Shown here: one piece after another, positions 35,246-43,582 of the stretch
How positions within the stretch are numbered: the stretch's first letter is position 1
Layout of the letters: each line of letters opens with the position of its first letter
The notes under the pieces: generated by a model
What the model saw: only the letters and a program-made list of their open reading frames with translations
Database searches by the model: none
Told to the model about the DNA's origin: nothing
DNA from: UBA4742 sp963734965
GTDB lineage: Bacteria; Actinomycetota; Acidimicrobiia; Acidimicrobiales; Acidimicrobilacustridaceae
DNA: 64,000 bases
Assembly (NCBI GenBank): GCA_963734965.1
Contig: CAVTJK010000003.1
Coordinates: 1-64,000, forward strand
Direction of reading: 5' to 3'
Made by a program: the position numbers and the translations under genes

Positions 35246-36926
35246 ATGACCGAGTGGGACTCGACCGTCGACTTCGTGATCGTCGGATCCGGGGGCGGGG
35301 GCATGGTGGCGGCACTGACCGCGGACGCCGCTGGAGCGAGCGCACTCGTGCTCGAGAAGCAGGAGCTGGTCGGCGGCTCGACCGCGATGTCCGGCGGTGT
35401 GGTCTGGGTCCCGAACAACCCGGTCATGCGGGCCGACGGCATCGCGGACTCCTACGAGGACGCCATGGCCCACTTCGAGGCGGTGGTCGGCGACGTCGGT
35501 CCGGCCTCGTCGTTCGAACGTCGCCACGCGTACCTGACCGCTGGTCCCGAGATGGTGTCGTTCCTCCAGGACCTCGGGGTCGGCTTCGTCCACTGCCTCG
35601 GCTACAGCGACTACTACTCGAACGCCAAGGGTGGAGTCGACGAGGGTCGGGCGATCGAGCCGGTTCCCTGGGACGGTCGGGCGCTCGGCGACTGGCTCCC
35701 CAAGCTGCAGCCCGGGCCTGGCCCAGAGCCTCGGGCTCGCGGTCATGACCAACGAAGCGCGGTCTCTGTCGCACTACAACCGCAGCCTCGGCGCCTTCGC
35801 CGTGTCGGCCCGCGTGGCGTTGCGGACCTATGCCGCCCGCGCCCGGGGGCAGGCGCTGCTGACCAACGGTGCCTCGCTGATCGGTCAGATGCTGGCCATC
35901 GCCATCGCCCGGGGGATCCCGGTGTGGACCGAGGCTCCGCTCGACGACCTGATCGTGGAGGACGGCCGAGTGGTCGGCGTTCGCACGACGCGTGACGGGG
36001 CGGCCGTGCACGTCAGGGCCCGTCGCGGCGTCCTGCTCGCCGCCGGCGGCTTCGCCCACAACCGGGGGATGCGGGGGGAGTTCGGCGGCGACCAACCCAA
36101 CCTGGCCAAGTGGTCCATCGCCAACCCCGGCGACACCGGCGAGGCGCTCCAGACCGCGATGCGACTCGGGGCCCGGACCGACCTCATGGACGAAGCGTGG
36201 TGGCTGCCCGCCCCCCGGACCGGCAAGTTCGGTCAGTCGACGTTGGACCAGGCCCGCCAACGACCCCGCACCATCTACGTCGACGCCGACGGGCGCCGGT
36301 TCGTGAACGAGTCGAACTCGTACATGGAGGTCGGCAAGGCGATGTATGCCCGGGACAAGTCGAGCCGGGCGGTGCCGTGCTGGTTGATCTTCGACGACCG
36401 CTACCGCAAGCGCTACGCCCACCTGCGATCCAGCCCCGGTCGCTTTCCCCGCAAGCTGTTCGAGAGCGGTCGGCTCAAGCAGGCCTGGACGCTCCAGGAC
36501 CTGGCCCGGATGTGCGGCATCGACGGCGACGGGCTGACCGAGACCGTCGAGCACTTCAACGTCAACGCCGCACAGGGCATCGATCCCGACTACGGGCGCG
36601 GTGACTCGGCCTACAACCGGGCGCTGGGCGATCCCAACCACAAGGTGCACCCCTGCCTGGGCCCCATCGACGAAGCCCCGTACTACGCGGTCGAGGTCGT
36701 GCCCGGCGACATCGGCACCTGCGGTGGCCTGGTGACCGACGACCGCGCCCGCGTCCTCGACCAGAGCGACGAGCCCATCGACGGCCTGTACGCCACCGGC
36801 AACATCACCGCCACCGTCATGGGTCGCCACTACCTCGGCCCTGGCGCGAGCATCGCCAACAGCATGGTCTTCGGCTACCTCGCCGCGCGCCATGCCACCG
36901 AGAGCCCGGACCCCACCGAGACCTAG
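35246..36926 (+). CDS. FAD-dependent dehydrogenase, 3-ketosteroid-delta1-dehydrogenase-like
   Basis: About 560 residues with one frameshift: CCCGGGCC at 35711-35718 should lose one G, joining LGDWLPKLQPG to LAQSLGLAVMTNEARS. The FAD-binding motif VDFVIVGSGGGGMVAALTA is near the start, followed by LVGGSTAMSGGVVWVPNNP. The C-terminal block TGNITATVMGRHYLGPGASI is typical of the KstD/fumarate-reductase flavoprotein group. ADGRRFVNESNSYMEVG is also conserved in that group. It would introduce a double bond next to a carbonyl, in a steroid- or ring-like substrate. ATG 35246 follows a GGGG-rich ribosome-binding site. An SDR gene follows with a 9-bp gap, a common pairing. Confidence 0.85.
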
Positions 36927-36935
36927 GAGCAACCG

Positions 36936-37721
36936 TTGTCCGATGAGCTGACAGGCAAGGTCGCAGTCGTCACCGGCGGAGCCAGCGGCATCGGCCGCGC
37001 CTCGGTCGAGCGCTTCGCCGCGGAGGGGGCGCGTGTGGTCATCGCCGACATCGATGCGGAGGCCGGCGAGGAGCTGGTCGCCTCGCTGGGTGACGTCGCC
37101 GCCTTCAAGCGGACCGACGTCAGCTCGGCCGACGACGTGGCGGACCTGGTGGACTTCACCGTCGAGCGCTTCGGTGGCCTCCACGTGATGTTCAACAACG
37201 CCGGCGTGGCCAGCGCCATGACCCGCTTCCTGCACGACGATCTGAGCGACTTCACCCGCGTCGTCAACATCAACGTGCTCGGCGTCCTGCTCGGCTGCCA
37301 GCACGCGGCCAAGCACATGAAGGGCAACGGCGGAGGGTCGATCATCAACACCTCCTCCACCGCCGGCATCAACGCCGGGTCGGGGCTCATCACCTACCGG
37401 GCCACCAAGGCCGCCGTGATCCACGCCAGCCGGTCGATCGCCCTCGACGTCGCCCAGTACGGCATCCGGGTCAACTGCCTGGTGCCCGGTCAGATCCAGA
37501 CGCCCATGACCAACTACGACATGGACGCGGTGCTCAAGTACACCCAGCCGCTGCCTCGCCAGGGCCAGCCCGACGACGTGGCCGACGCGGCCGTGTTCCT
37601 GGCCAGCGACCGCTCGGCCCAGATCACCGGCATCGTGTTGCCCGTCGACGGCGGGACCACCGCCGGCCCCCCGGCCTCGCAACTGAAGCTGTTCATGGGG
37701 GCGGCGGCCGAGAAGTCCTGA
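36936..37721 (+). CDS. Short-chain dehydrogenase/reductase
   Basis: A 261-residue classical SDR. TGGASGIG is the cofactor motif, FNNAGVA follows, the catalytic Ser is in INTSSTAG, and Tyr-x-x-x-Lys reads YRATK. The C-terminal ITGIVLPVDGGTT is typical. The acidic VVIADID after the second strand suggests NAD(H) preference. Start is a TTG with AGGAG ten bases upstream, directly after the flavoprotein stop, so the two genes are co-translated. It probably oxidises a hydroxyl or reduces a ketone of the same pathway intermediate. The tail SQLKLFMGAAAEKS is unusual but in frame. Convergent with the DUF1003 gene, 7 bp apart. Confidence 0.9.
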   Translation: MSDELTGKVAVVTGGASGIGRASVERFAAEGARVVIADIDAEAGEELVASLGDVAAFKRTDVSSADDVADLVDFTVERFGGLHVMFNNAGVASAMTRFLHDDLSDFTRVVNINVLGVLLGCQHAAKHMKGNGGGSIINTSSTAGINAGSGLITYRATKAAVIHASRSIALDVAQYGIRVNCLVPGQIQTPMTNYDMDAVLKYTQPLPRQGQPDDVADAAVFLASDRSAQITGIVLPVDGGTTAGPPASQLKLFMGAAAEKS

Positions 37722-37728
37722 CGACGGG

Positions 37729-38130
37729 CTACGGGGTCGCGTCGGGGATGAGATGGCGATGGAGCTCGCTGGTCAGTTGGTGGATCGTGCGCGTGAGCTC
37801 GGTGTTCTCGACCAGCAGCTTGGTCACGTCGGCGTAGTCGGTGTCGGCCTTGGCCTGCTGGAAGGAGGCTTGGCGGTTCTGACCGATCATGACGAAGGTC
37901 GACAGGAAGATGGCCTCGAGCGACACGATCAGGGTCAGGGTGGGCCACGGGCTCCGCTCGAACACCAGCATCCACAACGTGAAGAGGACGGCGTGGAGGT
38001 AGACGAAGTTCATCGACCCGGCGAACGACGTGATCTTGTCGGCGATGCGGAGCTGCGTATCCGCCGCCCGCTTCTCGAACTGCTCTACGACGACCGGATG
38101 GTGGATCACATTGGGATCGAGCTTGGGCAT
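37729..38130 (-). CDS. DUF1003 membrane protein
   Basis: A 133-residue protein starting MPKLDPNVIHHP. DUF1003 hallmarks are ADKITSFAGSMNFVYLH followed by the first transmembrane helix and IVSLEAIFLSTFVMIGQNR as the second. The C-terminus is a charged helix (KADTDYADVTKLLVENTELT) likely to be cytoplasmic and coiled coil. Its function is not established. A longer frame continues upstream to 38265, but its composition is non-coding. It lies 73 bp downstream of the ABC1 kinase gene on the same strand. Confidence 0.8.
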   Translation of the reverse strand: MPKLDPNVIHHPVVVEQFEKRAADTQLRIADKITSFAGSMNFVYLHAVLFTLWMLVFERSPWPTLTLIVSLEAIFLSTFVMIGQNRQASFQQAKADTDYADVTKLLVENTELTRTIHQLTSELHRHLIPDATP

Positions 38131-38203
38131 GTGCCGGCCTCCTGATCGAACGCGCTGGCAGGGTCGGACACATGATGCGTCCGACCACCCGCCAGGTCCA
38201 CCG

Positions 38204-39904
38204 TCAGGTCCCGCGGAGCTCGGCGACCTTGCGGACGCGCGTGACCCACGAGCGCTGCTCGCCACGGCGCGAGGCGAGGCGTTGCCAGGTGACCAGCCCG
38301 ACCGCGGCGGCCGCCAGCCCTGGCAGGGACATCGAGGCGACGGTCGGGCCGGTCCGGCGCGAGATGAGCTGCGCCCCGGCCATGAACGACGCGGCGGTGA
38401 TCAGTCCATCGACGAGGCGATCGGCAGCGTGGTCGGCGTCGTGGATGCTGAAGTCGACGGCCAACTTGCCGGTGCGGATCTGCTCGAGGATGGCGTGGAT
38501 CTCTTCGGGTAGATCACCGATGAGGTGCTCCCAACTGCGCACCGAGCGCCCGAGCTGGCGGACGATCCTCTGCGGGTCGAAGCGCTCCATCATCATCTTG
38601 CGGACATACGGCTCGAGCAGCTCGGTCACGCGAACTTCGGTGCCGACGCCGCGCCCGAGGCCTTGCAGTCGCAGCAACACCCGGAACAGCAGAGCGAGGT
38701 CGGCCGGCAGCACGAGCTTGTTGTCGTGGAGCAACTTCATGCCGCTGGTGGTGATGGCGTTCATGTCGAGCTCGCCCACGCCGACCAGCAGGTAGCGGTT
38801 CAGCCACATCTCGATGCTCGACCGCAGCTGCGGGATGTCGACGCCCGGCGGAGGAGTGGTCATGTCGAGGATGACGTCGATCAGGCTGTCGACGTCACGG
38901 GTGCCGATGGCGATGACCATCGACTCGAGCTGACCGCGGCGCAGGCTGGACAGGCGGCCGATGTCGCCGAAGTCGAGGATCGCCAGGTGTTCGGCGTCGG
39001 GGAGCAGGAAGTTCCCCGGATGGGGATCGGCGTGGTAGATCCCGTCCCGGAAGATCATCTCCAGGTAGATGTTGGCGGCGCGCTGCACGAGCTTGTCGAC
39101 GTCCCAGCCGGCGGCCTCGACGCCGGCCCGATCGGCGAACGAGCTTCCCGAGATCATCGCCATCGTCAACACCTTGTGAGTCGACAGATCGGCATATGGC
39201 GTGGGGATCACGACGTCTGGCTCCTGGGCGAAGTTCGCCTGGAACCGCTGCAGGTTCGACAGCTCCTCACCCAGGTCGATCGCCGCGTCCATCATCGTGG
39301 CGAACTCGTCCACCAGGATGGTCGGGCGGAACTGGGCCAGCTCGGGGTCCTCGGCTTCGAGATAGTTGGCGATGCCCTGCATCAACTCGACGTCATCGCG
39401 CACGCGCACGTCGGCACCGTCGTGAAGGACCTTGACCGCGACCGGAGTGCCGTCCTTGAGGGTGGCGCGGTGAACCTGCGCGACTGATCCGGACGCGAAC
39501 GGCTCTGACTCGAAGGAGCCGTACCGCTCGGTGACGGGCCCGCCCAGCTCACGTTCGACCCGCGCCAGCGCGACGCCCGGCGAGTCGGCAGGCACATCGG
39601 CTTGCAGCTTGCTCAGTTCCTCGGCGGTGTCCTCGCCGACGAGGTCGGGTCGCAGGCTGAGCATCTGGCCGAACTTGATCCATGTCGTACCCAGCTCGGT
39701 CAGGGCGTGGCGCAGCCGCTCGCCGTCGGACGCCTCGAGGTCCTCGGAGCTGAGCCGGTCGTGCACGAGATGGTCGACCGGCGCCAGCTCGGCCAGGCCG
39801 CTGCCGCGTGCGGCCCAGGCCGCGAGCCCATGGCGAGCCAGCACCTCGACGATCTCCATCAGGCGCTTGCGGTGCTTGACCAGTACGTCGGGCATGTCGG
39901 TCAT
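38204..39904 (-). CDS. ABC1/UbiB-family atypical kinase
   Basis: A 566-residue ABC1 (ADCK/UbiB) protein. Motifs in order: the family KxGQ segment WIKFGQMLSLRPDLVGEDTA, the Ala-rich loop EPFASGSVAQVHRA, the Lys in PVAVKVLHDG, HADPHPGNFLLPD and the DFG-like AILDFGDIGRLSS. The C-terminus has a membrane-associated helix pair (TVASMSLPGLAAAAVGLVTW). UbiB proteins are ATPases supporting lipid-soluble cofactor metabolism; in actinobacteria the client may be menaquinone or another isoprenoid lipid. The gene is intact. It lies 115 bp downstream of SHOCT copy 2, possibly as one transcript. Confidence 0.92.
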   Translation of the reverse strand: MTDMPDVLVKHRKRLMEIVEVLARHGLAAWAARGSGLAELAPVDHLVHDRLSSEDLEASDGERLRHALTELGTTWIKFGQMLSLRPDLVGEDTAEELSKLQADVPADSPGVALARVERELGGPVTERYGSFESEPFASGSVAQVHRATLKDGTPVAVKVLHDGADVRVRDDVELMQGIANYLEAEDPELAQFRPTILVDEFATMMDAAIDLGEELSNLQRFQANFAQEPDVVIPTPYADLSTHKVLTMAMISGSSFADRAGVEAAGWDVDKLVQRAANIYLEMIFRDGIYHADPHPGNFLLPDAEHLAILDFGDIGRLSSLRRGQLESMVIAIGTRDVDSLIDVILDMTTPPPGVDIPQLRSSIEMWLNRYLLVGVGELDMNAITTSGMKLLHDNKLVLPADLALLFRVLLRLQGLGRGVGTEVRVTELLEPYVRKMMMERFDPQRIVRQLGRSVRSWEHLIGDLPEEIHAILEQIRTGKLAVDFSIHDADHAADRLVDGLITAASFMAGAQLISRRTGPTVASMSLPGLAAAAVGLVTWQRLASRRGEQRSWVTRVRKVAELRGT

Positions 39905-40016
39905 GGGACACTGCTCCCTCGGCGTCGACGGCGCTCGGGCCGCTCGACATCCCGGTGCTTGGACGAGGAGCTGGACCCTTCTCCGCATAGAACCACCGGG
40001 ACCGTCGCCCGTCGAG

Positions 40017-40413
40017 CGCTCAGGCCAGGAGCTTGGCCTTCTGGGCCTCGAACTCGGCGTCGGTGAGGGCGCCCTGGTTCTTGAGCTCGGACAGCTTGGC
40101 GATCTGGTCGGCGGCACTGGCTCCGCCGGCGGTCTGTTGCACGTAGTCGCGGAATTGGGCCTCGTTGGCCTGCGCATGGGCGATGGCTCGCTTCTGCATG
40201 CCCGACCCGCGGGCGATCAGGTAGATGAGGATCCCCAGCCACGGCAGGATCACCACGAAGATGATCCAGAAGGCCTTCATCCCGCCGGACAGGTCGTCGC
40301 TGCGGAAGATGTCACCGAAGATGGTGATCAGCACCCAGAACCAGATGATGAACATGAACAACCAGAGCATCGACCAGAGCACCTGGCCTGATCCAAAGGT
40401 GGACGCAAGCATT
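40017..40413 (-). repeat. Second copy of a 0.4-kb near-identical direct repeat
   Basis: About 395 bp matching 27128-27524 in the same orientation with about four mismatches. Identity begins and ends within a few bases of the coding sequence, so the repeat unit is the gene itself. No inverted repeats or transposase accompany either copy. Confidence 0.85.
40020..40412 (-). CDS. PLDc_N-SHOCT small membrane protein, copy 2
   Basis: 130 residues, nearly identical to the gene at 27131-27523. Two hydrophobic helices (VLWSMLWLFMFIIWFWVLI; AFWIIFVVILPWLGILIYLI) precede a SHOCT motif (QIAKLSELKNQGALTDAEF). Flanks differ from copy 1 on both sides: the genes around this copy are an ABC1 kinase and a DHA2 transporter, and there is no hairpin after its stop. 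The start (ATG at 40410-40412) coincides with the end of identity. Role unknown; a membrane-stress or scaffold function is only a guess from neighbouring genes. Confidence 0.8.
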   Translation of the reverse strand: MLASTFGSGQVLWSMLWLFMFIIWFWVLITIFGDIFRSDDLSGGMKAFWIIFVVILPWLGILIYLIARGSGMQKRAIAHAQANEAQFRDYVQQTAGGASAADQIAKLSELKNQGALTDAEFEAQKAKLLA

Positions 40414-40468
40414 GTTTCCTCCGTTGTTGGTTTTGTTCGCTGACGATCTCAGCTGCGAGCCGGAGCGC

Positions 40469-42070
40469 TCATTCTGGCTCCGGTTCCTCGATGGGCGACT
40501 CCGACGCCATGCGACGGTCGAGGCGGACCATGCGGAACGAGTTGAACAAGCCGCCGAGTCCGGCCAAGAGTGGCACGAGCAGCGCGACCTGCAGCGCCCT
40601 GGGCCGGGCCTCGGTGTTGATGCGGACGATCTCGGCCTTGGTCTCAGGGGGCTGACCGACCAGCTGCTCCTCGAGCTGGGTGTTGCTCATCACCTCGGCA
40701 TCGTCTTCGAGGGCCGAGGACACCTGTTGCTGTTGGGCCGGGGCGAGCACGGTGCTGTTCTGGGCCATGTGGGTGAAGCTGAATGACAGCGTGGCGAGCA
40801 TGATGGCGCCGGCGAAGGCCAGACCGAAGGACAGGCCGAACGAGCCGGCAGCGGAGTTCACGCCGGCCGCCTCGCTCACCCGTTCTTCTGACATGGGCGC
40901 CAGCGTGTAGTCGTTGAGCTGTGAGACGAGGAGGCCGAGCCCCGAGCCGGCGATGATGAGCGCCGGCAGGAGGTACCAGCCCGAGCTGGCCCGGGGAACG
41001 GTCGGCAACAACACCAGGATCCCGGCGACGAGCAAGGCGAATCCGAGCCGGATGATCGTGCTGGGAGGTCGCCCCCCGGCCTTCTTGGCCGCCAGGAGGG
41101 CGACCCCGAACATGCTGAGGGAAAGCGGGGCGATCGAAAGCCCGGCGCCCATGGCGTTGTACTCGAGGACCATCTGGAGGTAGATGGGCAGGGCGATCAT
41201 GGTGCCGCCCAGGGCGATCTGTTGGAGCATCTGGCCCGAGACGCCGAACCGGAACACCTTGGAGATGAAGAGGTCCGGATCGAGCAGGGTCGGTCGTCCT
41301 CGCCGCTTGCTGTGCACGAGCCACCAGACCAGCGCGGCGAGTGCCACAGCCCCGACGATGAGCAGGGCGCCGACCGCTTCTCCGCCCTCTTGCCAGACGA
41401 GGATGCCCAGGACGATGCCACCCATGCCCACCACCGAGAGGGCGGCACCGACCACGTCGACCCCGCGAGGACCCGTGTAGGGAACGTCGTGGACGAGTCG
41501 GATGTTCGACAGCACGATGGCGATGACGACGACCTCGAGGAGGAACGCCACCCGCCACGACAAGTACGTCGTGATGAACCCGCCGAGCAGGGGTCCCACG
41601 GCGGCGGCGATGGCGGCGGACGCCCCGACCAGGGCATAGGCCTTGCGTTGCGCCGCGCCCTCGAAGTTGCCGTGGATGAGCGATTGCATGGCGGGCAGCA
41701 GCAGTGATGCGCCAATCCCGCCGACGATGGCCCAGAACACGATGACGGCCGTGAGGCCCTGAGCGAACGCCATGGCGAGGGCGCCGACGGCGTAGCCCAG
41801 CAGGCCGAGCACATAGGCGCGCTTGCGGCCGATGAGATCGCCGACCTTGCTGCCGATGAGGATGAACGCCGCCGACACGAGCGCCTCCAGCGCGATGGCC
41901 GACTGCACTCCGCTCACGGTCGTGCCGAGGTCGTGGACCACCGCCGAGATCGACACGTTCATGATCGAGGTGTCGACCACGAGCACGAACATGGCCATGG
42001 CCAGCAGAAGGGCCAGTCGCCGGTCGCCGGCGCCGACTCCAGTCGGGTCCGCGGCGAGGTCGTTGCTCAC
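40469..42070 (-). CDS. DHA2-type MFS drug/proton antiporter
   Basis: A 533-residue transporter with about fourteen hydrophobic helices. Family motifs are visible: VVDTSIMNVSISAVVHDLG (helix 1), GSKVGDLIGRKRAYVLGL (the loop 2-3 motif A) and GASAAIAAAVGPLLGGFIT (motif C of antiporters). A large soluble insert rich in Gln/Glu (LAPAQQQQVSSALEDDAEVM) precedes the last helix, as in the EmrB/QacA group. It is predicted to export hydrophobic compounds using proton motive force. GTG start at 42070. It is monocistronic or read with the SHOCT gene 56 bp downstream. Confidence 0.9.
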   Translation of the reverse strand: MSNDLAADPTGVGAGDRRLALLLAMAMFVLVVDTSIMNVSISAVVHDLGTTVSGVQSAIALEALVSAAFILIGSKVGDLIGRKRAYVLGLLGYAVGALAMAFAQGLTAVIVFWAIVGGIGASLLLPAMQSLIHGNFEGAAQRKAYALVGASAAIAAAVGPLLGGFITTYLSWRVAFLLEVVVIAIVLSNIRLVHDVPYTGPRGVDVVGAALSVVGMGGIVLGILVWQEGGEAVGALLIVGAVALAALVWWLVHSKRRGRPTLLDPDLFISKVFRFGVSGQMLQQIALGGTMIALPIYLQMVLEYNAMGAGLSIAPLSLSMFGVALLAAKKAGGRPPSTIIRLGFALLVAGILVLLPTVPRASSGWYLLPALIIAGSGLGLLVSQLNDYTLAPMSEERVSEAAGVNSAAGSFGLSFGLAFAGAIMLATLSFSFTHMAQNSTVLAPAQQQQVSSALEDDAEVMSNTQLEEQLVGQPPETKAEIVRINTEARPRALQVALLVPLLAGLGGLFNSFRMVRLDRRMASESPIEEPEPE

Positions 42071-42172
42071 GGGACCGCTCGTCGGACATCGCCGGGTCCG
42101 GCCGTCGGGCCGTGTCGGGCGATGGGCTTCGGCTGGCGCCCCGTCACCCCGTGACCACGCGTTCGGGCAGGA

Positions 42173-42568
42173 TCAAGCCTTGACCTCTTGACCATGGGCG
42201 ATGAGGGCCCAGATCACGAGCGCGTCGACGGTCAGCAGCACGATGGACCACAAGGGGTACACGGGAACGGCGAGGAAGTTCAGGATCAGGCTGATCCCGA
42301 CCACGATCACGCCGACGACGCGAGCCAGGAGATTTCCCGTGAGCACGCCGATGCCAGCCAGCACCACGACGATCCCGAGAATCAGGTGCACCCAACCCCA
42401 CTGGGTGATGTCGAGGAGGACCGAGCCGCGATTCCCCCAGACCACCCAGTTGTCGTTGAACACCGCGATCAGTCCGTAGAACGCGTCGAGCATCCCACCG
42501 ATGATCATCATGAACCCTCCGAAGAAGATCCACCCGACCCATCCGGTCCGCGGCGATCGAGTCTCCAT
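42173..42568 (-). CDS. Small four-helix membrane protein (DUF7144-like)
   Basis: 131 residues with four hydrophobic helices: WVGWIFFGGFMMIIGGMLDAF; WVHLILGIVVVLAGIGVL; VVGVIVVGISLILNFLAV; LWSIVLLTVDALVIWALI. The order and the ITQWGWVHLILG loop match a family of actinobacterial membrane proteins of unknown function. GAGGGAGGGG lies just upstream of ATG 42568. A palindromic operator occupies the divergent promoter region shared with the gene at 42764. Nearby stress-type genes suggest envelope stress, but this is inference. Confidence 0.75.
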   Translation of the reverse strand: METRSPRTGWVGWIFFGGFMMIIGGMLDAFYGLIAVFNDNWVVWGNRGSVLLDITQWGWVHLILGIVVVLAGIGVLTGNLLARVVGVIVVGISLILNFLAVPVYPLWSIVLLTVDALVIWALIAHGQEVKA

Positions 42569-42627
42569 ACGAATCCCCTCCCTCTTGGGGTCCCCGACGC
42601 AGCGGATGGCCCCAGCGCCAACGTACT

Positions 42628-42643
42628 GTGAACGGACGTTCAC
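42628..42643. promoter_or_regulatory. TetR-type palindrome in divergent promoter
   Basis: GTGAACGGACGTTCAC is a perfect inverted repeat (7-bp arms, 2-bp centre), typical of TetR-family operators. It sits 60 bp upstream of the minus-strand membrane protein and 121 bp upstream of the plus-strand small protein. No TetR gene is in the window, so the regulator would act from elsewhere. Confidence 0.55.
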
Positions 42644-42763
42644 GATATGACCGCTGATGGTTCAGCGCCAGGAAATGTTGCATCATCACCGCATCGTCGC
42701 CGTCACCGGCCTGGCCGCCCGTGTCGACGACGTGACCCGACTCACCCCGCCCGGAGGCCAGCC

Positions 42764-43225
42764 ATGCCCGCAGCCAGCCGTGACGATGTGCACGGTCCGA
42801 TCGACTTCCTCCTGTTGGAGTTCGCGACCGAGAAGATGACGGGTGGCGCGGCCGCGGCCCTGCTCGATCTGGTGAAGCAGGACACGATTCGGATCTACGA
42901 CCTCCTCGTGATCCGCAAGGAGCTCGACGGCTCGCTGACCAGGGTCGACATCGCCGCCCTCCCCGGCGATGCATCCGGCGGGTTCGCCGTGTTCGCGGGC
43001 GCCCGATCCGGTCTGCTCGGCGCGGACGACATCGCCGAGGCCGGCGAGGTCATGAGGCCGGGGACGGCGGCGGCCTTGCTGGTCTACGAGAACGCCTGGG
43101 CCATACCGTTCGTCGCCGCGGCGCTGGCCGAAGACGCGCAGGTGGTGGCCACCGCCCGCATCCCGGGCACCAACGTCATGGAAGTGCTCGACGAGCTCGA
43201 TGCCGCCGACGCGGCCAACGGATAG
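42764..43225 (+). CDS. DUF6325-like small protein
   Basis: 153 residues starting MPAASRDDVHGPIDFLLLEF. It resembles the actinobacterial DUF6325/DUF1269-like proteins: an N-terminal DFLLLEFATEKMTGGAAAAL, a middle TIRIYDLLVIRKELDGS, and the pattern GTAAALLVYENAWAIPFVAA, which in relatives lies next to a Gly/Ala-rich helix. Such proteins are often encoded immediately before a SHOCT protein, as here (9-bp gap, AGGAG between). No function is established. The ferredoxin-like alternation of strands and helices suggests a ligand- or protein-binding role. Confidence 0.7.
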   Translation: MPAASRDDVHGPIDFLLLEFATEKMTGGAAAALLDLVKQDTIRIYDLLVIRKELDGSLTRVDIAALPGDASGGFAVFAGARSGLLGADDIAEAGEVMRPGTAAALLVYENAWAIPFVAAALAEDAQVVATARIPGTNVMEVLDELDAADAANG

Positions 43226-43234
43226 GAGATCATC

Positions 43235-43582
43235 GTGCCCGGATTGCTACGTGGGGTCGCTCGAACCGCAGTCGTGGCCGGAACCGCATCAGCCGTCAGC
43301 GGTCGGGTCCAGCGCCGCCAAGCCGAGAAGTTCGCCGGCCGCGACGCCCAGATCTACGCCGACCGCCAGCAGGCCTACGCCCAGCAGGCCTACCCCCAGC
43401 CGGCGTACGCCCAGCCGGCCTACCCGCCGCAGGCCTACGCCCAACCGGCCCCCGCACCGGTGGCGGCGCCGCCGGTGGACATGGTCACCCAGCTCAGCCA
43501 GTTGGGGGAGCTGCGCGACAAAGGGATCCTGACCGACGAGGAGTTCGCCGCCGGGAAGGCCAAGATCCTGGCCGGCTCGTGA
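43235..43582 (+). CDS. SHOCT protein with proline-tyrosine-rich linker
   Basis: 115 residues from GTG 43235 (TAGGAG upstream). A short basic N-terminus with a weakly hydrophobic AVVAGTASAVSG is followed by a linker of imperfect QAY/QPAY repeats (residues about 46-75: QQAYPQPAYAQPAYPPQAY and further). A C-terminal SHOCT motif QLSQLGELRDKGILTDEEF, then AAGKAKIL, follows. The low-complexity linker is likely flexible and extended. The stop overlaps the start of the P-type ATPase gene (GTGA), implying translational coupling. The partner protein bound by the SHOCT motif is unknown. Confidence 0.75.
   Translation: MPGLLRGVARTAVVAGTASAVSGRVQRRQAEKFAGRDAQIYADRQQAYAQQAYPQPAYAQPAYPPQAYAQPAPAPVAAPPVDMVTQLSQLGELRDKGILTDEEFAAGKAKILAGS

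Noticed and set aside
35424..37682. 752-codon antisense frame over the flavoprotein and SDR genes
   Set aside because: Mirror of two clearly coding genes; no domain recognisable.
27131..40412. Composite transposon bounded by the SHOCT repeats
   Set aside because: No transposase, terminal inverted repeats or target duplications at either copy; the repeat is the gene itself.
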